Source: Caenispirillum salinarum_A (GTDB lineage: Bacteria; Pseudomonadota; Alphaproteobacteria; Rhodospirillales; Rhodospirillaceae). From it: a DNA stretch of 64,000 nt. Shown here one piece after another: positions 37,968 through 45,869 of this stretch. The first letter of the stretch is position 1. Each line of letters starts with the position of its first letter. The position numbers were made by a program, and so were the translations under genes. A model generated the notes under the pieces. The model did no database searches. It had not been told where the DNA came from and was given only the letters and a program-made list of their open reading frames with translations. The stretch lies in contig NZ_CP085224.1 in NCBI RefSeq assembly GCF_044803115.1, positions 372,001 to 436,000 of the forward strand, read 5' to 3'.

Positions 37968-39164
37968 TTACAGCACCTCGGCAATGCGGGTCAGGGCGGC
38001 TTCGGTCTTCTGCTGGTCGTGGACCAGGGCCATGCGGATGTACGGCGCCCCGGCGTTGGAGCCGTCGGCCTCGTCCACCGTCAGGTAGCGGCCGGGCAGC
38101 ACCTTGATGCCGGCTTCGGCCCACAGCCGGCGGGTGACGGCCTCGCCGTCGCCGACGTCCAGCCACAGGAAGAACCCGCCGGCCGGGGCCACCGTCTCAA
38201 GCCCCAGCTTGGGGCCGAGGATGCGGTCGGCGGCGGCCATCTTGTCCTGGTAGAGGGCACGGTTCTCCTCCACATGCGCCTCGTCCCGCCACAGGGCGGC
38301 GGCGGCGGCCAGCAGCGGCAGCGCGGTGCCGGCTGCGGAATAGCTGCGGAGGCGGGCGAAGCGGGCGATGACCTCCGGGTCCCCCAGCACGAAGCCCGAG
38401 CGCAGCCCCGGCACGCTGGAGCGCTTCGACAAGGAATTGAACACAACCACGTTGGACAGGTCCCCGCCCAACTCGCGGCAGGCGTCCAGCGCGCCCGGCG
38501 GCGGTGCGTCGCGCCAGATTTCCGAATAGCATTCGTCGGCGACCAGCAGGAAATCGTGGTCGCGGGCCAGCCGCACCAGGGTCTTCCACTGATCCAGCGT
38601 CGCCACCGCGCCCTGCGGGTTGGCCGGCGAGCAGTAGTAGACGATGGCGAGACGGTCGAGCACGTCTCCCGGCAGCCCCGCCACATCGGGCAGGAAGCCG
38701 GTCTCGGCGCCGGCCGTCAGCATCAACGGCTCCGCCCCGTTCATCACCGCCGCGCCCAGGTAGACCTGGTAGAAGGGGTTGGGCATGGCGACCAGCGGCG
38801 TGCGCGCGGACTCGTCGCTGGGAATGGCGACCTCGCCCAGCATGAACAGGGCCTCCCGCGTGCCGGCGACGGGCAGGATGTGGCGATCGGCTTCCACCAT
38901 GCCGTCGGGCAGGCCGTAGCGCCGCGTCGCCCACTCGGCCACGGCGGCGCGGTGGTCTGGCGTGCCGTTGACCGGCGGGTACTTGTTCCACAGATGCGCG
39001 TGCGCCGCCGCCGTTTCGGTCAGCAGGGCGGGCGAGGCATGCTGCGGCTCGCCGATGGAGAGGATCATGCCGCCGTCCGCGGGCGCCGGGATGTCCTGGA
39101 GGAGGGCGTTGAGGCGAGCGAAGGGGTATTCGCTCAGCCGGTCGAGACGCTGGTTGAACTTCAT
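37968..39164 (-). CDS. Class I/II PLP aminotransferase (DapC-like)
   Basis: A 398-aa cytoplasmic fold-type I aminotransferase. The PLP lysine lies in FNSLSKRSSVPGLRSGFVLG, the cofactor Asp in LVADECYSEIW, and the substrate region in YYCSPANPQGAV. The overall pattern (MKFNQRLDRLSEYPFARLN start, IGEPQH motif) is that of succinyldiaminopimelate aminotransferase DapC of lysine and peptidoglycan synthesis, though substrate assignment in this superfamily is unreliable. AGGAAG lies 7 nt before the ATG. The gene precedes ftsK, a pairing that is common in alphaproteobacteria. Confidence 0.9.
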   Translation of the reverse strand: MKFNQRLDRLSEYPFARLNALLQDIPAPADGGMILSIGEPQHASPALLTETAAAHAHLWNKYPPVNGTPDHRAAVAEWATRRYGLPDGMVEADRHILPVAGTREALFMLGEVAIPSDESARTPLVAMPNPFYQVYLGAAVMNGAEPLMLTAGAETGFLPDVAGLPGDVLDRLAIVYYCSPANPQGAVATLDQWKTLVRLARDHDFLLVADECYSEIWRDAPPPGALDACRELGGDLSNVVVFNSLSKRSSVPGLRSGFVLGDPEVIARFARLRSYSAAGTALPLLAAAAALWRDEAHVEENRALYQDKMAAADRILGPKLGLETVAPAGGFFLWLDVGDGEAVTRRLWAEAGIKVLPGRYLTVDEADGSNAGAPYIRMALVHDQQKTEAALTRIAEVL

Positions 39165-39365
39165 GCGGCAACTTCCTGTGGACAAAGCGGAAACACGATA
39201 CAGGGCGCCGCCCCGCCGCACAAGCGGGACCGCCACCGCCGCGCGGGGTGGCGGACGCGGTGTTGCCGGTCGGTCACAAGGCTTTCGATCGGGACGGGGC
39301 TGGGGGACGGGCCCAGGTTGGTCCCGCGGCGCCGGTCGCCTGAGGACACGCGCGCGGAGCCGCCC

Positions 39366-39839
39366 CTACTCCGTCCACTCCGTCATCGGCCGTCCCTCGC
39401 GCACCCAGCCCTTGATGCCGGGTTCCAGGTTGTAGACCTGGGGGTAGCCCAAGCGCTTGGCGGCGAAGCTGGCGACTGCGGCGGAGCGGTTGCCCGAGCG
39501 GCAGTAGATGGCCACCGGCGCATCCGGCGGGGCGGCGGCCAGAAGCGCCTCGGGAAAGGTGCGCACCGGGCCGTTCTCGTCGAACGCCATGATCGTCTTG
39601 GCACCGGGGATGATGCCCGTTTCCCGCCATTCCTCGGGCGTGCGCACGTCGATCACCGTCACGCCGTCGGCCGCCAGCTTGGCGAAGGCCTCCGGCCCCA
39701 CGTCGGCCCAGGCGTGCGCCGACGGAGTGACGCCGGCTTCCGGCGCCCCGGCCGCACGCGCCTCCCACGCCACGGCGGGACCCAGCAGGCTCGCGCCAAG
39801 TAGCAGGAGAGCGGCGGCGGTGCGGCGCAAAACCATCAT
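39366..39839 (-). CDS. Periplasmic rhodanese-domain protein
   Basis: A 157-aa single-domain rhodanese with a signal peptide (LRRTAAALLLLGASLLGPAVA). The domain starts with VTVIDVRTPEEWRETG, and the active-site loop is CRSGNRS with the sulfur-accepting cysteine. In bacteria such exported rhodaneses handle thiosulfate or persulfide sulfur, or chaperone redox proteins; the substrate is unknown. It ends about 200 nt before the aminotransferase start and begins 26 nt after the stop of the uncharacterised 360-aa gene, so these two are probably co-transcribed. Confidence 0.9.
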   Translation of the reverse strand: MMVLRRTAAALLLLGASLLGPAVAWEARAAGAPEAGVTPSAHAWADVGPEAFAKLAADGVTVIDVRTPEEWRETGIIPGAKTIMAFDENGPVRTFPEALLAAAPPDAPVAIYCRSGNRSAAVASFAAKRLGYPQVYNLEPGIKGWVREGRPMTEWTE

Positions 39840-39865
39840 CGACAGGGGCCTTTCCGGCAACGGGG

Positions 39866-40948
39866 TCAGAGCTGCGACAGCATGGGATTGGAGTTGGACA
39901 TTTTCTGGATGCGGTCGAAGCCCTGGCGCATCTGCGTCATGATGAACTCCGCCCGGCGCACGGGGGCCGAGTCCACATCGCCGGGGAACTGGCGCACCCA
40001 GGCGTTCAGCTTCACCGTCAACGCGCAGAGCACGCCGCCGATTTCGGTGTGGTAGCTCTGGATCAGCTCCTTCACCCGCTGGAAGCGGATGGCGGAGATG
40101 TTGTCCCACATTTCGTTGGTGGAGCGGTCGAAGTTTTCGAACCGCCCGGTCACGGCCGCCGACAACTCGTTCAGGCGGGCTTCCATCATGCGGCAGGTCT
40201 GCATGAGCTGCTGGTCGTTGCGCAGCTGCCAGTTGTTGCGCAGCGCCTCCATGCTGTCCAGGAAGTTGTCCAGCAGCGGCTGGATGCGGTCCAGGCACTG
40301 GCGATAGTAGCTGAGCGACAGGAAGATGTCGCCGTAGTCCTCCAGGAACTTGGGAATCTCCATGACGTCGATATCAAGCTTCTGCGCCATGATCTTCAGC
40401 TTTTCGCGCGCCTTGCGCACGTCGGGATCGCGGAACAGGCGGATGATGTCGTCGAAGTCGTGGATGGAGACGTCGGAGTCGCCGTAGATCTGCATGATCA
40501 GCGGCCGCGTGAACTTGGTCATGTAGTCGCCAAGCTCGCGGTTCTTCTCGGGACTCAGCTTCAGCGCGGCGTTCTCGCGCACCGGAATGTCCATCTTGCG
40601 CAGCAGGATGCGCAAGCTGAACACGTCGTAGGTGGGCAGCAGGGAAAGCTGGCGCAGGGTCACCAGGTCGGGGTGCGGCTTGCGCGGCTCGTCGTCGTCC
40701 TTGTCGTCCTCGTCCTCGTCCTCGGGCGGGGTCCAGCCGAACATCTTGGGCAGGGCCTCCACCTCGATCTGGCCCGAGCCCGTCTCGCGCTCCGAGAACA
40801 CCTCCACCACGCTGCGCAGGTGGTGGTTCTTGATCATGCGGGATCGCTGCAGCGCCTTGGTCTCGATGGGAATGATCTCGAGCGGCAGCACGTACAGGCT
40901 GTCCATGTCGGAATCGACGATCGGCGTCACCGGCTTGCGCGCGGCCAT
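39866..40948 (-). CDS. Uncharacterised soluble helical protein (360 aa)
   Basis: I do not recognise this protein. It has no signal peptide or membrane helix. An N-terminal part (1-70) ends in a very acidic linker (residues 76-87, nearly all Asp, Glu and Lys). The remaining 270 residues look all-helical, with long amphipathic stretches (for example YYRQCLDRIQPLLDNFLDSM and VKELIQSYHTEIGGVLCALT). The strong conservation-like character (few low-complexity parts beyond the linker) suggests a real structural or scaffold protein. GGGAAGGGA precedes the ATG. It is followed by the rhodanese gene after 26 nt and is divergent from truA. Confidence 0.85.
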   Translation of the reverse strand: MAARKPVTPIVDSDMDSLYVLPLEIIPIETKALQRSRMIKNHHLRSVVEVFSERETGSGQIEVEALPKMFGWTPPEDEDEDDKDDDEPRKPHPDLVTLRQLSLLPTYDVFSLRILLRKMDIPVRENAALKLSPEKNRELGDYMTKFTRPLIMQIYGDSDVSIHDFDDIIRLFRDPDVRKAREKLKIMAQKLDIDVMEIPKFLEDYGDIFLSLSYYRQCLDRIQPLLDNFLDSMEALRNNWQLRNDQQLMQTCRMMEARLNELSAAVTGRFENFDRSTNEMWDNISAIRFQRVKELIQSYHTEIGGVLCALTVKLNAWVRQFPGDVDSAPVRRAEFIMTQMRQGFDRIQKMSNSNPMLSQL

Positions 40949-40973
40949 GTGCGGCGGTCCCTTCCCTGCCGGA

Positions 40974-40993
40974 GGTGCGGTGCGGTGCGGTGC
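40974..40993. repeat. Pentanucleotide tandem repeat (GGTGC x4)
   Basis: Four perfect copies of GGTGC lie in the 173-nt gap between the divergent 360-aa gene and truA, 26 nt upstream of the former's start codon and within its likely leader. Copy-number change could alter expression; four copies is also compatible with chance in GC-rich DNA. Confidence 0.6.
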
Positions 40994-41121
40994 GGCCCAG
41001 CCGGGCCGGCGTTTCGTCATTCTACCATATCAGGAGTACGGTCAAGGAAAGATGCGCGCGCCGCGCAGAGCGGCATCCCGCGTGCTGGCGCGGCGGCGGC
41101 GTCTTGGGTAAAAGAACCGCC

Positions 41122-41874
41122 ATGCCACGCTTCAAGCTCACCATCGAATACGACGGCGGCCCCTTCGTCGGCTGGCAGCGCCAGGCCAACGGCCTGTCCG
41201 TCCAGGAAGCCCTGGAGACCGCCGTCGCCGGCTATTGCCAGGTCGACGCCGTCGTCCACGGCTCCGGCCGCACCGACTCCGGCGTCCACGCGCTGGGGCA
41301 GGTGGCCCATGTGGACCTGCCGCGCCACGACCCGCCGGCCAGGGTGCGCGACGCGCTGAACGCCCATCTGCGCAAGCACCCCATCAGCATCCGCGACGTG
41401 GAGCAGGTGGACGAGGACTTTCACGCCCGCTTCTCGGCGCGGGAACGGTCCTACGTCTACCGCATCCTCAACCGCCGCAGCCCGCCGGCGCTGGACGCGG
41501 GGCGGGTCTGGTGGGTGGGCCCGGACCTTGACGCCGCGGCCATGCACGCCGCCGGGCAGATCCTGGTCGGCCACCATGATTTCTCCACCTTCCGCGCCAA
41601 GGAATGCCAGGCCCGGTCGCCGGTGAAGACGCTGGACGAACTGGCCGTCACCCGCGAGGGCGAGGAGGTGCGGCTGTTCGTCCGCGCCCGGTCGTTCCTC
41701 CATCACCAGGTGCGCAACATGGCCGGCGCGCTGAAGCTGGTGGGCGAGGGCAAGTGGACGGCCGACGACCTGCAACGGGCGCTCGACGCCCGCAACCGCG
41801 CCGCCGGCGGCCCTACCGCGCCGCCCCAGGGCCTGTACTTCCTTTCGGTGCGCTATCCGGAGCACGACGCCTGA
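41122..41874 (+). CDS. truA: tRNA pseudouridine(38-40) synthase
   Basis: TruA (250 aa) converts uridines 38, 39 and 40 in the anticodon arm of many tRNAs to pseudouridine. The catalytic aspartate is Asp52 in GSGRTDSGVHALGQ. Other conserved blocks are YDGGPFVGWQRQ at the start and FLHHQVRNMAGAL towards the C-terminus. The start was set at MPRFKLTIEYDG, where family similarity begins. Its stop overlaps the next gene's start (TGATG), so truA and the SMR transporter are translationally coupled. Confidence 0.97.
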   Translation: MPRFKLTIEYDGGPFVGWQRQANGLSVQEALETAVAGYCQVDAVVHGSGRTDSGVHALGQVAHVDLPRHDPPARVRDALNAHLRKHPISIRDVEQVDEDFHARFSARERSYVYRILNRRSPPALDAGRVWWVGPDLDAAAMHAAGQILVGHHDFSTFRAKECQARSPVKTLDELAVTREGEEVRLFVRARSFLHHQVRNMAGALKLVGEGKWTADDLQRALDARNRAAGGPTAPPQGLYFLSVRYPEHDA

Positions 41875-42188
41875 TGTCCTGGCTGACCCTGACGCTTGCC
41901 ATCGCCTTCGAAGTCGCCGGCACCACCAGCATGAAGCTGAGCGAGGGCTTCACCAAGCTGGTGCCGTCGGTGGCGATCTTCGTCTGCTACGCTGCGGCCT
42001 TCGCGCTGCTGACCCTGACGCTGCGGACCATGGGCGTGGGCATCACCTATGCCATCTGGTCGGGCGTCGGCACGGTGGCGACGGCGGTCATCGGCGCCCT
42101 GGTCTTCGGCGAGAGCATGGGACTGGTGAAGGTGGCCTGCATCCTGCTTATCACCATCGGCGTGGTCGGGCTGGCGCTGGCCGATTAG
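41874..42188 (+). CDS. Small multidrug resistance (SMR) family transporter
   Basis: A 104-aa inner-membrane protein with four helices that should work as an antiparallel dimer exchanging protons for cationic compounds. The essential membrane Glu is residue 13 (AIAFEVAGTTSMKLSEGFT). The helix 3 signature GITYAIWSGVGTVATAVIG is clear. It could be an EmrE-type drug pump or a guanidinium exporter; the sequence visible here does not decide. The ATG overlaps the truA stop codon. Confidence 0.93.
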   Translation: MSWLTLTLAIAFEVAGTTSMKLSEGFTKLVPSVAIFVCYAAAFALLTLTLRTMGVGITYAIWSGVGTVATAVIGALVFGESMGLVKVACILLITIGVVGLALAD

Positions 42189-42287
42189 CGGTTTCGTCCT
42201 CCTTCTGGTCGGGCAACCGGGCGGCGCCCCGCGGCCGTTCCTGCAGCACGTATATTAGCGTGTTCGCAACAAGAAGGGAGCCGCGCC

Positions 42288-43661
42288 ATGTTCATCGAGA
42301 AGGTGAAGTCCGAGGGCCTGGCCCACCTGTCCTATGTGGTCGGCGGCGGCGCCAAGGCGGCCGTCATCGACCCTCGCCGCGACTGCGAGGACTACATTCG
42401 CATCGCGCGCGACAACGGCGCCACCATCACCCACATCATCGAGACCCACCGCAACGAGGACTATGTTTCGGGCGCTCCCGTGCTGGCCGGAATGACAGGT
42501 GCCGCCGTCCTGCACGGTCCCGACGCCGACGCCGACATTGCTTACGCCGAGACGGCGCCCGAGGGGACGGAGGTCGACCTGGGCGGCGGGTTGCGGCTGA
42601 AGGTGCTGGAGACGCCGGGCCACACCCACGACAGCCTCTCCATCGCCGTCTACGACGACCAGTTCGGGGAAGAGGCCGTTGGCGTGTTCACCGGCGACGC
42701 CCTGTTCATCGGCGACGTCGGCCGCACCGACTTCTATCCCGACGAGAAGGAGCGGGTGGCCGGCCAGTTGTTCGATTCGCTGCAAAAGATTCTCGGCCTG
42801 GGCGACCAGACGATCCTCTATCCGGCGCACGGGGCGGGCTCGGTCTGCGGCTCGGGCATGGCGGACCGCGAGTTCTCCACGCTGGGCTACGAGCGCCTGA
42901 ACAATCCCATGCTGAAGATCACCGACCGCGACGCCTTCATCCGCGCCAAGGTGACCGAGCATCACGACTATCCGCCCTACTTCCGGCACATGGAGCACCT
43001 GAACAGCGTCGGCCTGGACAAGCGCGCGCCCGTCGGCGCGCCGCGCGTGCTGACGGTCGATGAACTGGACGCAGCCGGCAAGCGGGCGGTCCTGCTGGAC
43101 GTGCGGCCGGCGGCGGCGTGGCTGGGGGCGCATGTGCCGGGCTCTCTGGCCATCGCGGTGGGAATGGTCCCGGCCTTCGCCGGCTGGCTTCTGGCGCCCG
43201 AGGACGAGATCGTCCTGATCGCCGAGGATGCCGCCATGGCCGAGGCGGCGACCACGCATCTGGCCCGCATCGGCTACGACCGCGTGGTCGGCTTCTTCCC
43301 GGCCGGCATGACCAGGTACGCGACCACAGCGCGCCCGTTCGAGGCGGCGCCCGTGGTCGACGTGGTCGAGGTGGAGGCCCTGGTGGCCGACCCGCCGGCG
43401 GACTGGACGCTGCTGGATGTGCGCTCTGACGACGAGGCGGCTTCGGCCGGGATTGTGCCGGGATCGAAACAGATCTACGTGGGCGAGCTGCCGACGCGCC
43501 TGGACGAACTGCCCAGGGACCGGCGCTATACCGTCATGTGCGGCAGCGGCGCCCGCGCCACCGTGGCCGCCTCGGTTCTGGCGCGGGCGGGATATGCCGA
43601 CGCCGGCGTATTTCTGGGCTCCATGCAGGCGTGGCTGAAGCGCGGCGACGAAACGGCCTAG
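42288..43661 (+). CDS. Metallo-beta-lactamase-fold protein with two rhodanese domains (persulfide dioxygenase-like)
   Basis: A 457-aa cytoplasmic protein. The N-terminal metallo-beta-lactamase domain (1-245) keeps the three iron ligands expected for ETHE1-type persulfide dioxygenases, His54, His112 and Asp137, plus His181. The usual THxHxDH motif reads THRNEDY, so two histidines of the second metal site are replaced by Asn56 and Tyr59. Two rhodanese domains follow: the first (about 260-350) lacks a catalytic cysteine, and the second (about 360-455) has an intact loop CGSGARA. It probably oxidises or transfers sulfane sulfur from glutathione or protein persulfides. It appears monocistronic. 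Confidence 0.9.
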   Translation: MFIEKVKSEGLAHLSYVVGGGAKAAVIDPRRDCEDYIRIARDNGATITHIIETHRNEDYVSGAPVLAGMTGAAVLHGPDADADIAYAETAPEGTEVDLGGGLRLKVLETPGHTHDSLSIAVYDDQFGEEAVGVFTGDALFIGDVGRTDFYPDEKERVAGQLFDSLQKILGLGDQTILYPAHGAGSVCGSGMADREFSTLGYERLNNPMLKITDRDAFIRAKVTEHHDYPPYFRHMEHLNSVGLDKRAPVGAPRVLTVDELDAAGKRAVLLDVRPAAAWLGAHVPGSLAIAVGMVPAFAGWLLAPEDEIVLIAEDAAMAEAATTHLARIGYDRVVGFFPAGMTRYATTARPFEAAPVVDVVEVEALVADPPADWTLLDVRSDDEAASAGIVPGSKQIYVGELPTRLDELPRDRRYTVMCGSGARATVAASVLARAGYADAGVFLGSMQAWLKRGDETA

Positions 43662-43882
43662 TCCTTCGCGGGGTGCCGGACCTGCGTCCCGCCGCGGCCC
43701 CGCCCGTGGCGGGGAGGAGATCCCGTTCGGTCCCGCCGGGCGGGATTATCCATGACGGTTTTGCATGGCTGCCGACGCAGCTGTTGTGGAAACCCTCATA
43801 GCAATTGGTATAAATTGATCTATCCGATCCGCCTAAAGGGCTAGGCCCAAAAAAGCACGACTGGGGAAGGAAGGTCGCGGCA

Positions 43883-45847
43883 ATGCTCTCTTCACTGCGC
43901 ATCAGGACCCGTCTGTATGCAGGTTTCCTCGTGGTGCTGGCCCTGCTGGCGCTGGTGGCTGCGGCGTCCATCTGGGTGTTCTCCTCGGCGTCCACCTCCT
44001 TCGACCGCTTCGCCGGGGCCGCCCATGGCGCCGTCTCGGGCGTGGAACTGGACCGCACGGCCTCGGCCTTCGATCGGCGCGTCGACGAATACCTGAGCAA
44101 CCCCGACGCCGAGGCGCGCGAGGCGCTGGAGGCCAGCCGCGCCGACCTTGAAGAGGCCATCGCGGAGGTCCAGGGCCTGGCTATGGCGGGCGCCGCCGGC
44201 GAGCAGGCGGAAAACATCGCCGCAGCCTACAACGCCTATCTGGCGGCGCTTGAGCCGGCCATGGCGCTGGCGGAGCGGCGAGTGTCGCTCGCCCAGGACA
44301 CGCTGAAGCCGACGGCGGACGAACTGGTGGCCGAGGCCCGCGACGTGCTGGAGAACGGCACCCTGGCGCAGCTCGCCGGCGCCGCACGGCTCATCCAGCA
44401 CACGCTTCAGGCCCAGATGGCCGTGACCAGCTACCTCCTGGAGCCCACCGACGACGTCTTCGCCGTGATCTGGGAGGAACTCTTCGCCGTCGACGAGGCC
44501 ATCGCCCAGATGCCCAACGCCGACGCCGCCATCGCGCTTTACGACGCCTACCTGAACGGCGTGAACGAGCTGTCCGGCGTGATCGGCGAGATCCAGGCGG
44601 CGCACGTGACGCTGGAGGCCCAGGGCGCCATCATCACGGAAAGCGCGGCGGCCATGAAGCAGGCGGCCGTCGCCTCGGAGACGGCCATCCAGAAGGCCAC
44701 CAACGCGCAATTGGAGGGCGCCGGCGACCTGGTGATCGCGCTGACGGCCGTCAGCCTGCTGCTGGGTGTCGCGGCGGCCTTCCTCATCGGCCGCAGCATC
44801 GCCAAGCCGGTGACGGAGATGACGGCGACCATGGCGCGGCTGGCCGATGGCGACCTGTCGGTGGAGGTGCCCGCCCAGGGCCAGAAGGACGAAGTCGGCG
44901 AGATGGCGGCGGCCGTGCGCGTCTTCCGCGACAACGCCCGCAAGGTCGAGCGTCTGCAGCAGGAGCAGGAGGAAGTTCGCCGCAAGGAGGAGGAAGCCCG
45001 CCGCGAGGCCATGCTGGGCCTGGCCGACGAACTGGAGCAGGACGTCGCCGGCGCCATCGGCGACATCACCTCCTCGGCGTCGCAGATGCAGTCGACGGCC
45101 GAGGCCATGTCGGCCACCGCCGACGACACCAACCGCCAGTGCTCCACCGTCGCCAATGCCACCCAGGAAGCGTCGAGCAACGTCGAGACCGTGGCCGCGG
45201 CCGCCGAGGAACTGTCGGCGTCCATTTCGGAAATCAGCCGCCAGGTCAACCAGTCGGCCACCATCGCGCGTGAGGCCGTCAGCCAGGCCGGCACCGCCAA
45301 CGATCAGGTGGAGGGCCTGCTGGAGGCCACCGGCCGCATCGGCGAGGTGGTGAACATGATCACCGACATCGCCGAGCAGACCAACCTGTTGGCGCTGAAC
45401 GCGACCATCGAGGCTGCGCGTGCCGGCGAATCGGGCAAGGGCTTCGCCGTCGTGGCGAACGAGGTGAAAAATCTGGCCAACCAGACCGGCCGCGCGACCG
45501 AGGAAATCAGCCAGCAGATCCAGTCGGTGCAGGTGGCGACGCAGACGGCGGTCAACGCCATCAAGAGCGTGACGTCCACCATCGACCAGATCAACGAGAT
45601 CGCCGGCGCCATCGCCTCGGCGGTGGAGGAGCAGGGCGCCGCGACCCAGGAAATCGCCCGCAACACCCAGCAGGCCGCCCGCGGCACCCACGAGGTCACC
45701 TCGACCATCGGCGGCGTCACCCAGGCCGCCGGCGAGACCGGCCAGGCCGCCACCCAGGTGCTGCAGAGCGCCAACGACCTGCACGTCCGCGCCGAACAGC
45801 TTCAGTCGGCGGTGGGCAGCTTCCTCAGCCGCGTGCGGGCGGGGTAG
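43883..45847 (+). CDS. Methyl-accepting chemotaxis protein
   Basis: A 654-aa transmembrane chemoreceptor. Helix 1 (FLVVLALLALVAAASIWVF) and helix 2 (VIALTAVSLLLGVAAAFLI, near residue 290) enclose a periplasmic domain of about 250 residues that looks all-helical, like helical-bimodular or PilJ-type sensors. A HAMP domain follows (SIAKPVTEMTATMARLADGDL). The signalling domain has the conserved hairpin tip IEAARAGESGKGFAVVANEV, where CheA and CheW dock. GGAAGGAAGG precedes the ATG. A TATAAA box lies at 43809-43814. The presence of a chemoreceptor implies motility, but no che or flagellar genes are in the window. Confidence 0.95.
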   Translation: MLSSLRIRTRLYAGFLVVLALLALVAAASIWVFSSASTSFDRFAGAAHGAVSGVELDRTASAFDRRVDEYLSNPDAEAREALEASRADLEEAIAEVQGLAMAGAAGEQAENIAAAYNAYLAALEPAMALAERRVSLAQDTLKPTADELVAEARDVLENGTLAQLAGAARLIQHTLQAQMAVTSYLLEPTDDVFAVIWEELFAVDEAIAQMPNADAAIALYDAYLNGVNELSGVIGEIQAAHVTLEAQGAIITESAAAMKQAAVASETAIQKATNAQLEGAGDLVIALTAVSLLLGVAAAFLIGRSIAKPVTEMTATMARLADGDLSVEVPAQGQKDEVGEMAAAVRVFRDNARKVERLQQEQEEVRRKEEEARREAMLGLADELEQDVAGAIGDITSSASQMQSTAEAMSATADDTNRQCSTVANATQEASSNVETVAAAAEELSASISEISRQVNQSATIAREAVSQAGTANDQVEGLLEATGRIGEVVNMITDIAEQTNLLALNATIEAARAGESGKGFAVVANEVKNLANQTGRATEEISQQIQSVQVATQTAVNAIKSVTSTIDQINEIAGAIASAVEEQGAATQEIARNTQQAARGTHEVTSTIGGVTQAAGETGQAATQVLQSANDLHVRAEQLQSAVGSFLSRVRAG

Positions 45848-45869
45848 GGGGCGGCGGCCGCACGGCCCC

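Noticed and set aside
35314..38088. A 924-codon open frame opposite ftsK.
   Set aside because: Composition is low-complexity His/Gln/Arg/Gly and it lies wholly within and around ftsK, which has clear Walker and gamma-domain motifs.
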